Origin: Zanthoxylum bungeanum
Taxonomy: Eukaryota > Streptophyta > Magnoliopsida > Sapindales > Rutaceae
NCBI GenBank assembly: GCA_019454045.1
Contig: SKCR01036754.1
Coordinates: forward strand, 248,001 to 312,000
Direction: 5' to 3'
DNA: 64,000 nucleotides
A model generated the notes under the pieces. That model was not told where the DNA came from, did no database searches, and saw only the letters and a program-made list of their open reading frames with translations. This document shows, in pieces, positions 1-10,980 of this stretch. The number at the start of each line of letters is the position of its first letter. Position 1 is the stretch's first letter. The translations under genes and the position numbers were made by a program.

Positions 1-236
1 TATAAGGAAACTTTCTCTCCAGTAGCCATGCTCAAATCCATCCGCACTCTTCCATTCATTGCCGCATATTATGACTATGAAATATGGCAAATGGACGTCA
101 AGAATACATTCTTGAATGTCAATCTTGATGAGAGTATCCATGTGATTCAACCAGAAGGGTTCATATCCTAAGGTCAATAGCAAAAGGTTTGCAAGCTGCA
201 AAGGTCCATTTATGGACTTAAGCATGCATCTCAATC
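1..236 (+). pseudogene. Ty1/copia reverse transcriptase fragment (family C2, left part)
   Basis: Frame 1 reads as the start of a copia RT domain, including [15 protein letters not shown] and a QMDVKNTFL stretch typical of the palm region, then PEGF and a SIYGLKHAS-like segment. In a live element this is part of the pol polyprotein, which copies RNA to cDNA in cytoplasmic particles. The reading frame is broken by TAA at 169-171 and TAG at 178-180. The gene runs in from before the window and stops at 236, where a solo LTR begins. RT coding resumes at 2641. The copy cannot make a working enzyme. Identification as copia RT is firm; the finer lineage is not assigned. Confidence 0.9.
232..236. repeat. 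Target-site duplication CAATC, left copy
   Basis: CAATC lies directly before the TGTTGGGG start of the solo LTR and recurs at 2636-2640 directly after its TTACA end. Removing the LTR and one copy restores the continuity of the copia RT coding sequence, which confirms the insertion borders. Confidence 0.93.
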
Positions 237-2635
237 TGTTGGGGTTAGTGCTCAGAGCGCCAATTCCCGGTTGTATTTCTGTTGAATATTTCTGTAAAAC
301 ATTATTATTATGAATAATATATGCAGTTTCTATAATATAATCTATTTTTCTATATGTAAAGACGTAATGACCCTAGAATGATTAGTCATGATACAGTTGC
401 AAAAGCGTCGCAACGGACATTGAGTTGTATCATGACGTTGTCATTCTCAGACAGTTCCTGGTCAAGGTTTACACTACTTGGTCAGTATAGTAAACCCGTT
501 GAGACCGGTACATGTCGTATACTGGAATATATGATTCCACTGGTTTCTCAATGAACCATTAGTCTTGGAGACTAGTATAGACGTCTAGGTGTTTATAGCA
601 GATAAACACGGAACGACTCACCGAGATTCTTAATGGATGGTACACCAGGTCAATAGAATCTTCTTGGGTTGAGTAGCACTTGTGATTCTTAGACTTGAGA
701 TGCCATTGTGGGCACATGAGACATCTTCTACACTTAGACGGCAGTCACGTCACCGATCTATTTAGATCAGACCTCCACCTGTTCGTTGGGTGTAGACAGA
801 TCCTCAGGGTGTCCAATGTGTATCAAGATAGGATCCGTCAGTTCTGTGTATCAGAGCATAGGTAGTCCATATGATTAGCAATCAGATAAAACCATGGGCC
901 CGTGGTAAAGTTTAGAAGCTAGTTCTAAACATTCTTTTTGAGATTGCTAATAGAATAGTCGACTGGATAATCCCGATAGAGATTTGACGTTTACATCTAT
1001 ATCTCTGGGATTAATCCGGATACCTGTGACGAAGGAATTATACATTTGCCATGACCTCGACCTGTATGGTTCAGCGAGATTATCCGTGATCGTCATAATC
1101 TACGGGTGGATAGATTATGGACACGAAATTGGATTTCGTGACGGATATACCTGAATCTAGAGAGTCTCAATAATGAAACATACTCGTAGAGCACTAGAGC
1201 AACATTAATAAATAATATTGATTATTTATAAAGTCGTTTAAAGGTTAAACGCAAGATACGTGCTAAAAGGACTAGATAGTCATTTGCCTAATTATTGTGT
1301 ATTTACATTTAATACTTGATTAATTTAAATACACATTAATTAATAGTCAAAATGAGTTATTTGACTTATATCCTAAATGAATATATGTTTTTAATATTTA
1401 ATGTAATATTATACATATATTTAATATATTTGTATTTGATTAATTAATTAATTATTTAATTGTTAAATGATTAAATTAATTAAAATATAAATATCTTATA
1501 TTAGGATATTTTAAGTAAATGATGATAGTTGCAATTGTTGACTTAAATAAATATCTATAAAGTAGTTTTAGATATTTATCTATTAAGATACAAATGTATT
1601 TGAATGAAAATGAAATGAAAAATTTGGTATATACTTGTTACAATTTTCGGCCAAGGCTTTTGCACAAGTATAAATTGTTTTCATTTGCTTTTCATTTGGT
1701 TAACCTAATACATTTCACAAAACATAAATCTCCATTGAAGAAGCTAAAGGAACTTTGAGAAAAAGAAAGACAAAATCAAAAAGGCTTTGAAATTTAGTAA
1801 GTTTCTCAAACTTGATATTAGTAAGGAATTTTTTCCTTAAGTTCTAGGCTTTAATATATGATATTCTTAGGATGTTTCTCTTTCTTTGTTCCTTGTGTTT
1901 TTGTTGATGGAATTTTTGGTGAAGTGTGAAGCATGTGTAATGAAGGAAGTGTATAACTATTGTAGTAATAAACTTTCTTTTAAGGTTTTGGAAATCATGT
2001 TGCTAATCTAGAGTTATTGACCCACTCTTAAATGACCTAGATTTGATCTTGAGTTGTTTCATTGTGTTGAGACTTGGATTGGATGGAAGAATGATGATAA
2101 AGTAATTGATTAAACTATTTGGTCTAATTTGTCCAATTTGAGGAAATTGAAAAATTAGGGTTCATGACCAATCCAAATTTGGGAGTTTTCATATATGTTG
2201 TGTATTTGGATGTGTATATGATGCATATAAAGTTTCATGTTGATTGGATTACATCTTGATGAGTTTTGAAGCATGAAATGACAAAGTGCACAAATTGGCA
2301 CCCTAATGGTGCTCTCGGCCAAGACTTGGATTTTGGGGATTTTGGTTGCTTTGGTGTTTTGATGTTTTGAACATCATAAGTTCATCTTGGAAATGATTTA
2401 GAATCATTCAAAATTGATTAGATCAATTTCGGACTAAAATGGACAAAAATACAAAGTAAGGGTATTTCGGTAAATTCACTTAAATATGATTTATTGAATT
2501 TATTTTCATAATTTGATTATTGGAATGTTAAATAAATATGTATTTAATTAATCCGAGAAAAAGTTTTGAAATCTGAAAATCGGTTTTCACCGCTTCCGCT
2601 GCGCTACCGGATTCAACCCCTAAAAACCCCTTACA
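237..2635 (+). mobile_element. Solo LTR, copia family C1
   Basis: A 2399 bp LTR with TG..CA ends (TGTTGGGGTTAG to CCCCTTACA) and a 5 bp duplication CAATC on both sides. It resembles the 5' LTR of element A (10981-13500) and the minus-strand LTR at 38624-41076. Shared features are a block near 360-420 around GACCCTAGAATGA, a strand-long AT-rich section at 1300-1600, and a 3' end rich in CCGCTTCCGCTGCG-like sequence. There is no internal region, so it is the product of LTR-LTR recombination. It holds no coding sequence. Confidence 0.9.
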
Positions 2636-2640
2636 CAATC
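2636..2640. repeat. Target-site duplication CAATC, right copy
   Basis: Second copy of the 5 bp duplication. The next bases continue the interrupted RT reading frame. Confidence 0.93.
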
Positions 2641-3681
2641 TTGGAATATAAGATCTGATACTACGATCAATTCTTATGATTTTGAGCAGAATGTTGATGA
2701 GTCTTGTGTATACAAGCGCGTCATTAACGGGAAGGTGGTTTTTCTTGTTTTATACGTCGATAATATTTTACTCATTGGGAATGATGTAAAGATATTATCG
2801 GACGTGAAAACCTGGCTAGCTAACCAATTCCAAATGAAAGATTTGGGAGAGGCCAGTTATGTTCTTGGGATTCAGATACTTCGGGATCGCAAGAAACGAA
2901 TGTTAGCTATGTCTCAGGCATCATATATCGACAAGATCATTGTACGATTTATGATGCAGAATTCCAAGAAAGGAAATCTGCCTTATCGGCATGGAATTCA
3001 TTTGTCAAAGGAACAGTCTCCTAAGACACCTCAAGATGTTGAGGAAATGAGACATATCCCATACGCCTCAGCAATTGGTAGTCTCATGTATGCTATGTTA
3101 TGCACGAGGCCGGACAACTATTTTGCAGTGGGAGTAGTCAGTAGGTTTCAGTCAAACCCAGGATTGGATCACTGAGTGGCTGTGAAACACAGTCTCAAGT
3201 ATTTTAAGAGAACGAGAGATTATTTGCTTGTGTATTCCGATGAGGATATGATCCTAATGGGATATACAGATTCTGATTTTCGGACAGATGTCGATTCTAG
3301 GAAATCAACATCTGGATCAGTGTTCACCCTAGGTGGTGGGGCTATAGTATGGCGGAGTATAAAGCAATCTTGTATTGCTGACTCCACTATTGAGGCTGAA
3401 TATATAGCAGCTTATGAAGCAGCTAAGGAAGCAGTCTGGCTCCGTAAATTCTTTGGAGATCTGGAAGTTATTCAAGATATGGATAGACCACTCACTCTCT
3501 ATTGTGATAATAATGGTGGGGTGGCAAACTCCAAAGAACCAATAAGCCACAAGAGGGGAAAGCATATAGAGAGGAAATTCATAGAAACCTGGCAGATGCG
3601 TTTACAAAGACCTTGTCGGCTAAAATGTTAGAAGGTCGCCTAGATGGTCTAGGATTACGTGACATGTCCCATTTTCTCTAG
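2641..3681 (+). pseudogene. Ty1/copia RT and RNase H fragment (family C2, right part)
   Basis: Continues the RT domain after the solo LTR and runs to the natural end of pol (TAG 3679-3681). The RT signature is present but altered: the usual YVDD catalytic box reads YVDN at 2753-2764, losing one metal-binding aspartate. Downstream are MKDLGEASYVLGIQI, the GSLMYAMLCTRPD region and RNase H with GYTDSDF, DSRKSTSG and AEYIA. TGA at 3173-3175 replaces the tryptophan codon expected there. Near 3570-3590 an internal deletion removes part of RNase H and shifts the frame. The ending is recognisable as the copia C-terminus (NLADAFTKTLSAKML-like). It is followed closely by a polypurine tract and an LTR. 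Confidence 0.92.
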
Positions 3682-3695
3682 TGCAAGTGGGAGAT
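3682..3695 (+). other. Polypurine tract of copia C2
   Basis: The purine-rich AAGTGGGAGATT stretch lies between the pol stop codon and the TGTTGGG start of the LTR. It is the expected primer site for plus-strand DNA synthesis. Confidence 0.75.
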
Positions 3696-5536
3696 TGTTG
3701 GGATGTATGCCCTAGAGCTACATGTGATGTAAATGGTTTTATGTGTTTTGAAATAAATCGATGCATTATTCATTTATCAAATTGTTTGTTTAATTTTCGC
3801 ATATTATATATCATCTTAAATACCCTAGAGTACTTATATGCCTTCAGACTTAATGTATGAGTGTCATACACAAGAGGATTTAAGTATGAAGTTAGTAATT
3901 TAAATAGTCCATAGAGAGCAAACAAAGCGATACTTTGTTTGTGGTTTATCTATAGCTGCGGTCCATTCTATACTTGTATGGCGATCTTGATCCGGATCGT
4001 CCATGTAGAGACATGAGAATGGAGGCACCGTGTATGATGCGATCATATAGGACTGGACCCAGATGGAAATGACGTTCTTAATAATATCCGTTAAACTAAG
4101 AAAGTCATTTCGATCTACTAGATGGTCATATATTGATTGATCTTAATCCTGAGTGTACTACGAACTCCTGCATGGGAGGCCATGTCCTTTGATTTACAAA
4201 GGTGAGGTTGGTGTAGCAGTCCCGGCCAATAGCTACGTATTTTGGGGGCATGGTCTGTTCTGCAGCTGTGAACGTTTTTACATAGACATGGAGTTCACTC
4301 CTTCTTGCGAGAAGTAGAGGAATATCTTTCTAAAGGGTTGATTCGGTTCTTGAATGATTTGAGCGCTCAAGTATTTCTGTTACGAATAGAAAGATTAAAA
4401 TTCATAATGGTTATGAATAAATCGTTCATTAGAAAATCAATGGTACTTAAGGTAAAAATAATTAGAGGGGTATAACAGACATTATGACTCGACTCTAATT
4501 ACGAGATACTCGTGAAGGGTCAATTCGTATGTAGTGACTATATCGATAGACACCGACTTGGTTCGGCTTAATATATCATCTACTGCAACGAGAGTGCAAC
4601 TTCAGGTTTTTAGTTGAATAACCCGGAGTTAATAATTCGGAATAATTAATTAAGAGCTTAATTGATATTTCGAAATTATTGGAGCTCGAAACTGTAGGTT
4701 CATTTGGTCCCCGTGCAAGCTCGATTTACTATAGCGGATTTAATATAATTGGATGGTCCAATTATATACTCATATATGCATAAATATTATTAATATGATT
4801 AATAATATTATTTGTCACACTTGGAACCATATATTAAAAGTTAATATATAATAAATGATTATATGATAATTATTTATTGTTAATAATTAAATTATATATG
4901 ATATAATTTAAATGGAAAATATTAAATTATATTTGATATAATTTAATAAGGCTAAGATTATAATTTCCAAATTATGGATTTTGGAAACCCTTGAATTTAA
5001 TTTGGAAGTTATAAAATTTTAAGGCATTAATCTTTGGTTTTTGTAACACATTTTCCATTATGGAAAGTAAATATTGATTACATTCAATTCTTGCTACATG
5101 TTACAAAAAAAAATTAAAAGAGTGATTCAATGCCTTGAACGAATTTACCAAGATGAGGAGGCTAGGGGTTTGTTTGTTTTAGAAATAAATACCCTAGGTA
5201 TAAAAATAAGATTTAATTTTCTTTTTACCTAATTTCTCATTATAACAACCCTAGCCTCCTCCTTCTTCTTCATTCTCTCTCAATTGTTGAGAAAGCAAAA
5301 ACCAAGAGCAAGAAGAAAACATAAGAAAAATATTATTGGGTGACAATAATCTCTAAAGAGTTTAGGGATTCATTTTGTGTGAGTCAAGCCCACACTTGTT
5401 TCCGTTGATTGTGAGACATAGCATGGAAGATCGAGTGATAGATCCGATCTAACATAGTTCACGCATGTATAATTATCATAAGCTCACACAGGATTTAGAT
5501 CCGAAGCATTGACACAGGCTCACGACACCATCAACA
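3696..5536 (+). mobile_element. LTR of copia family C2
   Basis: 1841 bp from TGTTGGGATGTATG to CACCATCAACA, with imperfect inverted ends (TGTTG/CAACA). It follows a pol end and polypurine tract, so it is the 3' LTR of the element entering from the left. A TATA-like box TATAAAAA is at 5199-5206, followed by a pyrimidine-rich stretch and an A-rich leader. The next sequence looks like a copia leader rather than unrelated flank, so the same LTR may also act as the 5' LTR of a second, tandem copy. No matching 5' LTR is in the window. Confidence 0.82.
5199..5206 (+). promoter_or_regulatory. TATA-like box in the C2 LTR
   Basis: TATAAAAA, about 340 bp before the LTR end and upstream of a CT-rich stretch. 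Position and context fit a retrotransposon promoter. Confidence 0.5.
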
Positions 5537-6031
5537 AACTGACTTCAGTGCGACTTATTTTTGTTTGCTTCATGTAAATAATATATTAAATAAAATTCTT
5601 AGATTATATTTGGTGATCATTTTAATTGTGAGCACTGTGTGATGGCTTGAATAAATAAAATAAATGGTGAACCCAAGCATGTCTGGCTTATGATCATGGC
5701 TTGTGATTAAAGTGTGCGCATGTGCACATATTAATCACGATGGAACACGTCGTTGATGCTGAGCAAAATCAAATGACGCTGATCAACTTGATGTGCGTGG
5801 CTGTGATCTGGATCAATTGCCTGGGACGTGGATGATGCTGCATGGGAGATCAAGGGTCACTGTATTTTATGGATCGTGTATGACGAGCAGTGAATAAAAT
5901 ACGAGACTGGTTCGGATCTGGAATTTTTTGGCAGAGAAAATTCTGGATTAAATTGAGAAGGGCAGACAAATTTTTCAAGGTCGATCCCGGGTGCCTAAGC
6001 CGCTTTCGGTGCGCGAGGAAAGCGTTTCCTA
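5537..6031 (+). other. Probable copia leader with hairpins, no gene
   Basis: 495 bp without coding sequence between the C2 LTR and a T-family fragment. It holds several perfect or near-perfect hairpins: 5675-5702 (7 bp with one bulge), 5703-5738 (8 bp plus 5 bp), 5752-5787 (6 bp) and 5862-5902 (9 bp). The last loop contains GTATGACGAGCAGTGA, close to the loop GTATCTGCCGAAGCAGTGA of element A. The first bases after the LTR (ACTGACTTCAGTGCG) are at best a degraded primer site. It is best read as the start of a copia internal region cut off at 6031. Confidence 0.45.
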
Positions 6032-6067
6032 CAAAAGCATGTCATACCTGTACCTGAAACTGGTGGT

Positions 6068-6236
6068 CTTGGGGCGTTACGTATCGCCGTCCCCCGAGCC
6101 ACAAAACTAGACCTGGGGGTGCGGATCTATGCTACCCTCCAAGCTCTGAACTAGAGTCCAGGTACACGAACCTATACCGTCATCCTGGCTCTGAAACTAC
6201 GAACTAGGGGCGTTACGTATCGCCATCCCCCAAATC
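6068..6236 (-). repeat. CGTTACGTATCG hairpin-unit cluster, T1
   Basis: Two clear units, each GGGG-flanked CGTTACGTATCG followed by CCCCC (6071 and 6207), with a degenerate unit between them near 6117. Each unit can fold, GGGG pairing with CCCC and GGCG with CGCC. The same cluster occurs at 57517-57785 (minus) and 29630-29925 (plus). Confidence 0.75.
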
Positions 6237-7970
6237 CTCTACATGTGAACATGTCTTTGTATCCGTCAATTCCAACTGTATCAAATTACATACTGGGGTG
6301 ATTTTTTCCCTCATGCCCCGAAAATCATAAAACTCATGCTTTAAATCTCAAAACTGTATCAAACATTTTCTGAAAAAATATTTCTTAAACTTTTCTTTAA
6401 AATTCTTTGAATTTCAAAACCATTCTTAACTTCAACTTAACTTCTGGAAATCTTAACACACACATATGCATATGCATTTCTTATGCTTTCACCTACCTTA
6501 GCCATGCTTTCTTATATGCTTATCTTATATTGTCATACATGTACATGCACATATTCATGCATACTCATAAATTAATGACATACGAATTCTAATCTTTACA
6601 TGCTTCCATCTATAATTATCTTATGATCTATATGCTCAAAATATCATCAGTATGCTTTGCACACACTCAGACATACTTAATTAACATACATTCATACTAC
6701 CAAAAATATACATATGCTTATACTTCTCATACTAACTTATTAATTCCATACTTATATTTGTATACACATTCAAAGCCCTGCTGCTACATCACTCTGCACA
6801 TACACTCAAATTGCAAATTCTTCAACTTCTCTATCGTATTAAATTCCCAAAGTATAGATACACACAAGTAAAACCAGGATTCCAAATCACATACACAATA
6901 TCTTTATCTTCTTTCAAATCATTTAAATAACATCTAGGCTTATAGTATTCATAAATTATTCATTCCTTTACTCACATAATCATGCCTTTCATTAGCCTTA
7001 CGTCACATATCAATATTTCTATAACAAACAGCATTACTCACATATATTTACTTATGTGGTAACTCTTCAAGCATATCCTCACAAATACCGAAACAAATAT
7101 TCATACTTAATCATATACATACATACTTACGTGAATATTCATATTCTATCATCTCAACATACATAACTTACGTACCACGCTTCATATTTATAAACTATAA
7201 ACATCACCAAATGAGCATTCCATTATTTATCATAATATATTCTTACACAAGTTCGCATATGTATTCAACGATCGAGTCTATTTAGTTAGTTTCTGCAATA
7301 TACTCAATATACCTTTTTATTCTAGTTTCCATATTTCATTCTTACATACGATATCTTATTATTTTAACTTACTCGTTATAGTTGCCAACCTCATATACCT
7401 AGGGTGTAATGCCTACAACTCCCAAATCCAATTTAAGCTACTGTCATTATTTCTACTCTTGTCTTCATTACTGATACTATTTCCTTTACTGCTACTATTA
7501 CTACTACCAGTCCAGTCATTCCGTTTCAAATTATATATATATATATACACATGTGTAGCGTTTATTATCCTATTCGTTAAAATTCCAACTCACGCACTTC
7601 CCACGTATAACACATCCATTCTAAATTTTCAGTTAATATACACATATAATTATATTATTTTCATATCAAACTTCTTTATTAAAGATACAAATATACACAT
7701 GACTTAACACAACTCATAAAAAAAAAATCACAAATTTCTAGGGTTAACTGCCGATTTTTCCCAATTTCATCAAATAAATTAATTTCATCAATCTTAAAAT
7801 TTCTTCCAATCTCATACTATATATTTAATCTAGGATACTTTCCAACATGATTCTAACTCTTTATCAAACCCAAATAATAAAATTAATCAAATTCAAGGTA
7901 ATCATAGGCATATTATACTTACAATTTGCATCCATGACCGAAATCAAAATTTCAAATCTGAAATCCCTCA

Positions 7971-8235
7971 TCTTCTTCTTCTTCTTCTCTGCTCTCTCTC
8001 TCTCTCTCTCTCTCTCTGTGCCCAGCCCCTGCTCTCTCCCATCGCTGCCTCTGCTTACTGCCACCACGCCGGACCAATCTCTGAGGACTCGTCGGAAGCT
8101 CACCGGCGGCCAGGGACAAGGCCGGAACTGCTCTCACCCCTCTCATTTTCTCGGTCTCTCTCCTGTCTCTCCCGATCTTTCTTCCTCTCTCTTGTCTCTT
8201 CTTTTTCTTTTTCTTCTGTGTGTGTGTGTGGATTT
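7971..8235. repeat. CTT/CT and TG microsatellites in the T1 LTR
   Basis: (CTT)n near 7973-7988, (CT)n near 7993-8016, pyrimidine-rich sequence to 8216 and (TG)n near 8216-8230 and 8240-8256. These lie in the presumed transcribed leader of the minus-strand LTR and create spurious ORFs on both strands. Confidence 0.85.
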
Positions 8236-8599
8236 GTTGAACGTGTGTGTGTGTGTTGTGTCAAAACATGTGTGAGTGTGTTAAATAATATATGTGTATA
8301 TATGATACATTTGCGTGTATTTAATTATGTGTGTGGGTGTTCCACGTGTCCCTCTCTATTTCTCTCTTCTTCTCTTTTTTTTTTGTTCTTTGCGTGTGTG
8401 TGTAATATAGGTATAACACGTGTGTGTGAAATATGATACATGTGTGTGTTAAATAATATCTAGATTCATCTACACTAGTATGGTTAATTTCAGTTAACCC
8501 CTCAAGTTTAATTATTATTATTCTATAGCTAATCTCTTGAAAAAAAATAAAATAAAATTCACGCAACACGCTTAAAATAATACGGGATTTTACAAATAC

Positions 8600-8715
8600 T
8601 TAGGAGATCTTAAGTCAAAACTTAGTATCTCCTATGTTTTTATTTTCTCTATTTTTTATTAAAAAATTAGGAGATCTTAAGTCAAAACTTTGAATCTCCT
8701 AAGTTTTTTATTTAT
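8600..8715. repeat. 65 bp hairpin tandem array, part 1
   Basis: Two units built on CTTAGGAGATCNTAAGTC followed by an inverted GATCTCCTAAG half and an AT-rich spacer. The same array continues at 9018-9205 and, beyond the nested insertions, at 27421-27727. About ten units remain in total. Confidence 0.85.
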
Positions 8716-9017
8716 TTTTTTCAAGAAATTTTTGTGATCTAACTGAATTTATGAAAATGGCTAACGTTAACGCCTTTTGATTTTATGCCAAAATTGAGAA
8801 TCTCAATTCACCTACTGCGACAAGATAATACTCAATCAATCCCTGAGATATTTTTCTCCGATATGTCATCAGTGTTTGATACTGACTACTCTCAGCCACG
8901 TCTATTATTAATAAATGACTCTACTAATTTAACACTAATAACAAAAATGCCTCACGTTAACGCCTTTCGATTTTATGCCAAATTGAGAATGTCCAAGTTC
9001 TTATAAAAAAAAAAAAA
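8716..9017. other. Spacer inside the array, with a duplicated 40 bp segment
   Basis: A non-coding insert between array units. Two similar segments starting CGTTAACGCCTTT and containing GATTTTATGCCAAA occur at 8762-8803 and 8953-8994. A run of about 18 A follows at 9005-9022. The short ORF at 8785-9006 matches no family I know and looks fortuitous. Confidence 0.6.
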
Positions 9018-9205
9018 AAAAACTTAGGAGATCCAAAGTTTTGATTTAGGATCTCCTAAAATTTAAATAAAAATTAAAAAAATAAAAACTTAGGCGATCC
9101 TAAGTTTTGATTTTGGATCTCCTAAGTTTTAAATAAAAATCAAAAATAAAAACTTAGGAGATCCTATGTTTTGACTTAAGATCTCCTAAATTTTAAATAA
9201 AAAAT
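9018..9205. repeat. 65 bp hairpin tandem array, part 2
   Basis: Three units of about 64 bp, each with CTTAGGAGATCC and its inverted partner GGATCTCCTAAG about 12 bases apart. The array is broken at 9205 by the T2 LTR. Confidence 0.88.
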
Positions 9206-9416
9206 TATAACACCTCGTAAGTTTTAGGGTGATTATCAAGGTCTCATAAATTATGCATGTGACGTTTCATGAATATATAGGGTCCCTGAGTGTAGACCGA
9301 CCCGAACAAATCGAGTTCATTCATCTTATAGAGGTTTTAGTATTTTTGCGTTAATATCGTGTTCGTATTGGCTTCGAATGCATTCAACATTCGTGTCTAT
9401 ATTTTGTTCGTCAACA

Positions 9417-9579
9417 CATTCGAACGAAATCGTCCATAGTTTTTTATTCGTGATGCATGCGTCAGTCGTTCGAACGTGGGTAGGTAGAATGCTCGCGTGC
9501 ATGTGGCGTTCGATAGGACGTTCGAACGTACTTGTGATTTTTTAGATAGAAAGTTATAGATTTCGGACCATTATAAATA
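9417..9579 (+). promoter_or_regulatory. Promoter-like region of T2 with spaced CGTTCGAACG motifs
   Basis: CGTTCGAACG occurs exactly at 9467-9476 and 9519-9528 and as CATTCGAACG at 9417-9426, about 50 bp apart. A TATAAATA box follows at 9572-9579 and a CT-rich start region after that. The motif is a perfect palindrome, which suits a dimeric transcription factor. Function is inferred only. Confidence 0.5.
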
Positions 9580-10975
9580 AGCTACTTCAGATTTTTTTTC
9601 TTCGTTTTCTTTCTCCTCTCACTCATGCCCATTTCCACTCCAAATTCCCATGCTAGATCTTCAAATCAAGCTTGGATCTTGAAAGTTCTCATGCATTTCT
9701 AAGCTCTATGAAGCTCAGATAAGTCTTCTAAGCTTCTCTTTAAGTCTTGTTTTGCATTTGATTGAAACTCGATCATTGATCTAAGTTTATTTTGCATGAT
9801 TTTGAATGATTAACAAGTTATGTGTTGTTAGTCAAGTAAGTATTGCCATGAAATTTGCATGAAGAGAGTTGAAACCCATTATATGTGAGAAATAGTGAAT
9901 AATAATAGTGCTTAGAAGAGTGTTTCTAGAATGAAATAAGCATGGAATAGGTTATATCCAAACCACCACGAATTTGGGATGGTTATAGCCACGAGTTTGG
10001 GTGGTTTGGTGAAAGTATGCCCAATTTAATGTTATGAGAGCATAGACATAATTAGTAAGGTAGAGTTATGTTATTAATGTGTAAAGTGATGATAGTGTAT
10101 CTTGGAGTATGGGTCATTTGTTAAAATTACGACGTATCTGAAGTGTGGTATGTGATGTGTCTGACCTGTAAGTTTTAAACTCATGAAACCAATTTACGAG
10201 TTTTCATTTAAAAGTATTGGTTAGGATTCTGTTCAGATGGTGTTCATCTCATACCTATTCTAAAATAAGTAATGGATCATGTACAAGCTTGTATGTATAT
10301 GCCAACATACGTGTCACCCTATGTGTGTTCCCTCATGTGATGTTCTGGTTTATGCATATTAGTTTAAATTTTTAGTTTATGATTGAAATTTATGATTTCA
10401 TATCATGAGCTCTTGTTAATGGATGACGAGTGTGTGATGTGTGTTATGTGATGAGTCTGTTATGTGTATGGATGCTCTTGATTTATCTGTCTTTTTAAAT
10501 AAGTGATTCGCATGTTTGTTTTGAAAAGTTTTGTAAATAAACGAAAAGATTTTTAACTCCACTTTTGAAAAGAAAAGATTCTACTACAATATGTATTCGG
10601 AGTAGTATGGGGCTTTGTCCATCTGATTACGGCCATTTTCTTACCCTGTGTCGATATAGTCATATTTCAGACAATGTCTTATCAGTGCACACGACCCGGA
10701 CATTGGACGTCTGGTTTTCTTTTGTCCAATGAATTAGTTTCTGGACTCCTGATATGGTTTTATGAAACATGAATTTCAAAAGTTGTTTTCGATTACAGAG
10801 TTCATATTTTCGATACTTTGATATTTTGGCTTCATGTTATATATGATTTATGTGTTTTTCTAATACTTTCAAATTATGTTTTGATGACATCTTTAGTTTA
10901 TGTTTTTTTTTGCCAGTTTCTGAGAAATGAATTCAGATAACTTGGTTTATATATTTCGGATGGATGTTACACGAT

Positions 10976-10980
10976 ATGTT
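10976..10980. repeat. Target-site duplication ATGTT, left copy
   Basis: ATGTT directly precedes the TGTTGGAG start of element A and recurs at 25748-25752 after its end. Confidence 0.9.

Larger units (their letters stand above)
6032..8594 (-). mobile_element. LTR fragment, T family (minus strand)
   Basis: On the minus strand it begins TGTAAAATCCCGTATTATTT at 8594, the same start as the plus-strand copy at 54882. It then has CA-rich repeats, a GA/GAA-rich stretch, a long AT-rich section and a cluster of GGGGCGTTACGTATCGCC units, and is cut off at 6032. The 6430-6610 and 7390-7440 stretches match 58105-58200 and 62260-62530. Long LTRs with simple repeats fit a Ty3/gypsy chromovirus such as the Tekay type, but no coding domain in this copy proves it. 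The apparent short ORFs are translated simple repeats. Confidence 0.72.
9206..10980 (+). mobile_element. T2 long LTR, left half
   Basis: Starts TATAACACCTCGTAAG (a degraded TGTAACACC start) and continues at 25753-27413, which ends GGATGTTACA. Together the halves are about 3.44 kb. Both outer borders lie in the same tandem array, so this is a solo LTR inserted into that array. The flanking AAAAT (9201-9205) and the A-run plus T at 27414-27420 fit a slipped duplication. It has a CCAAACCACC/GGTGGTTTGG inverted repeat at 9958-10009. No coding sequence. The end type (TGTAACACC..GTTACA) fits Ty3/gypsy chromoviruses. Confidence 0.8.
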
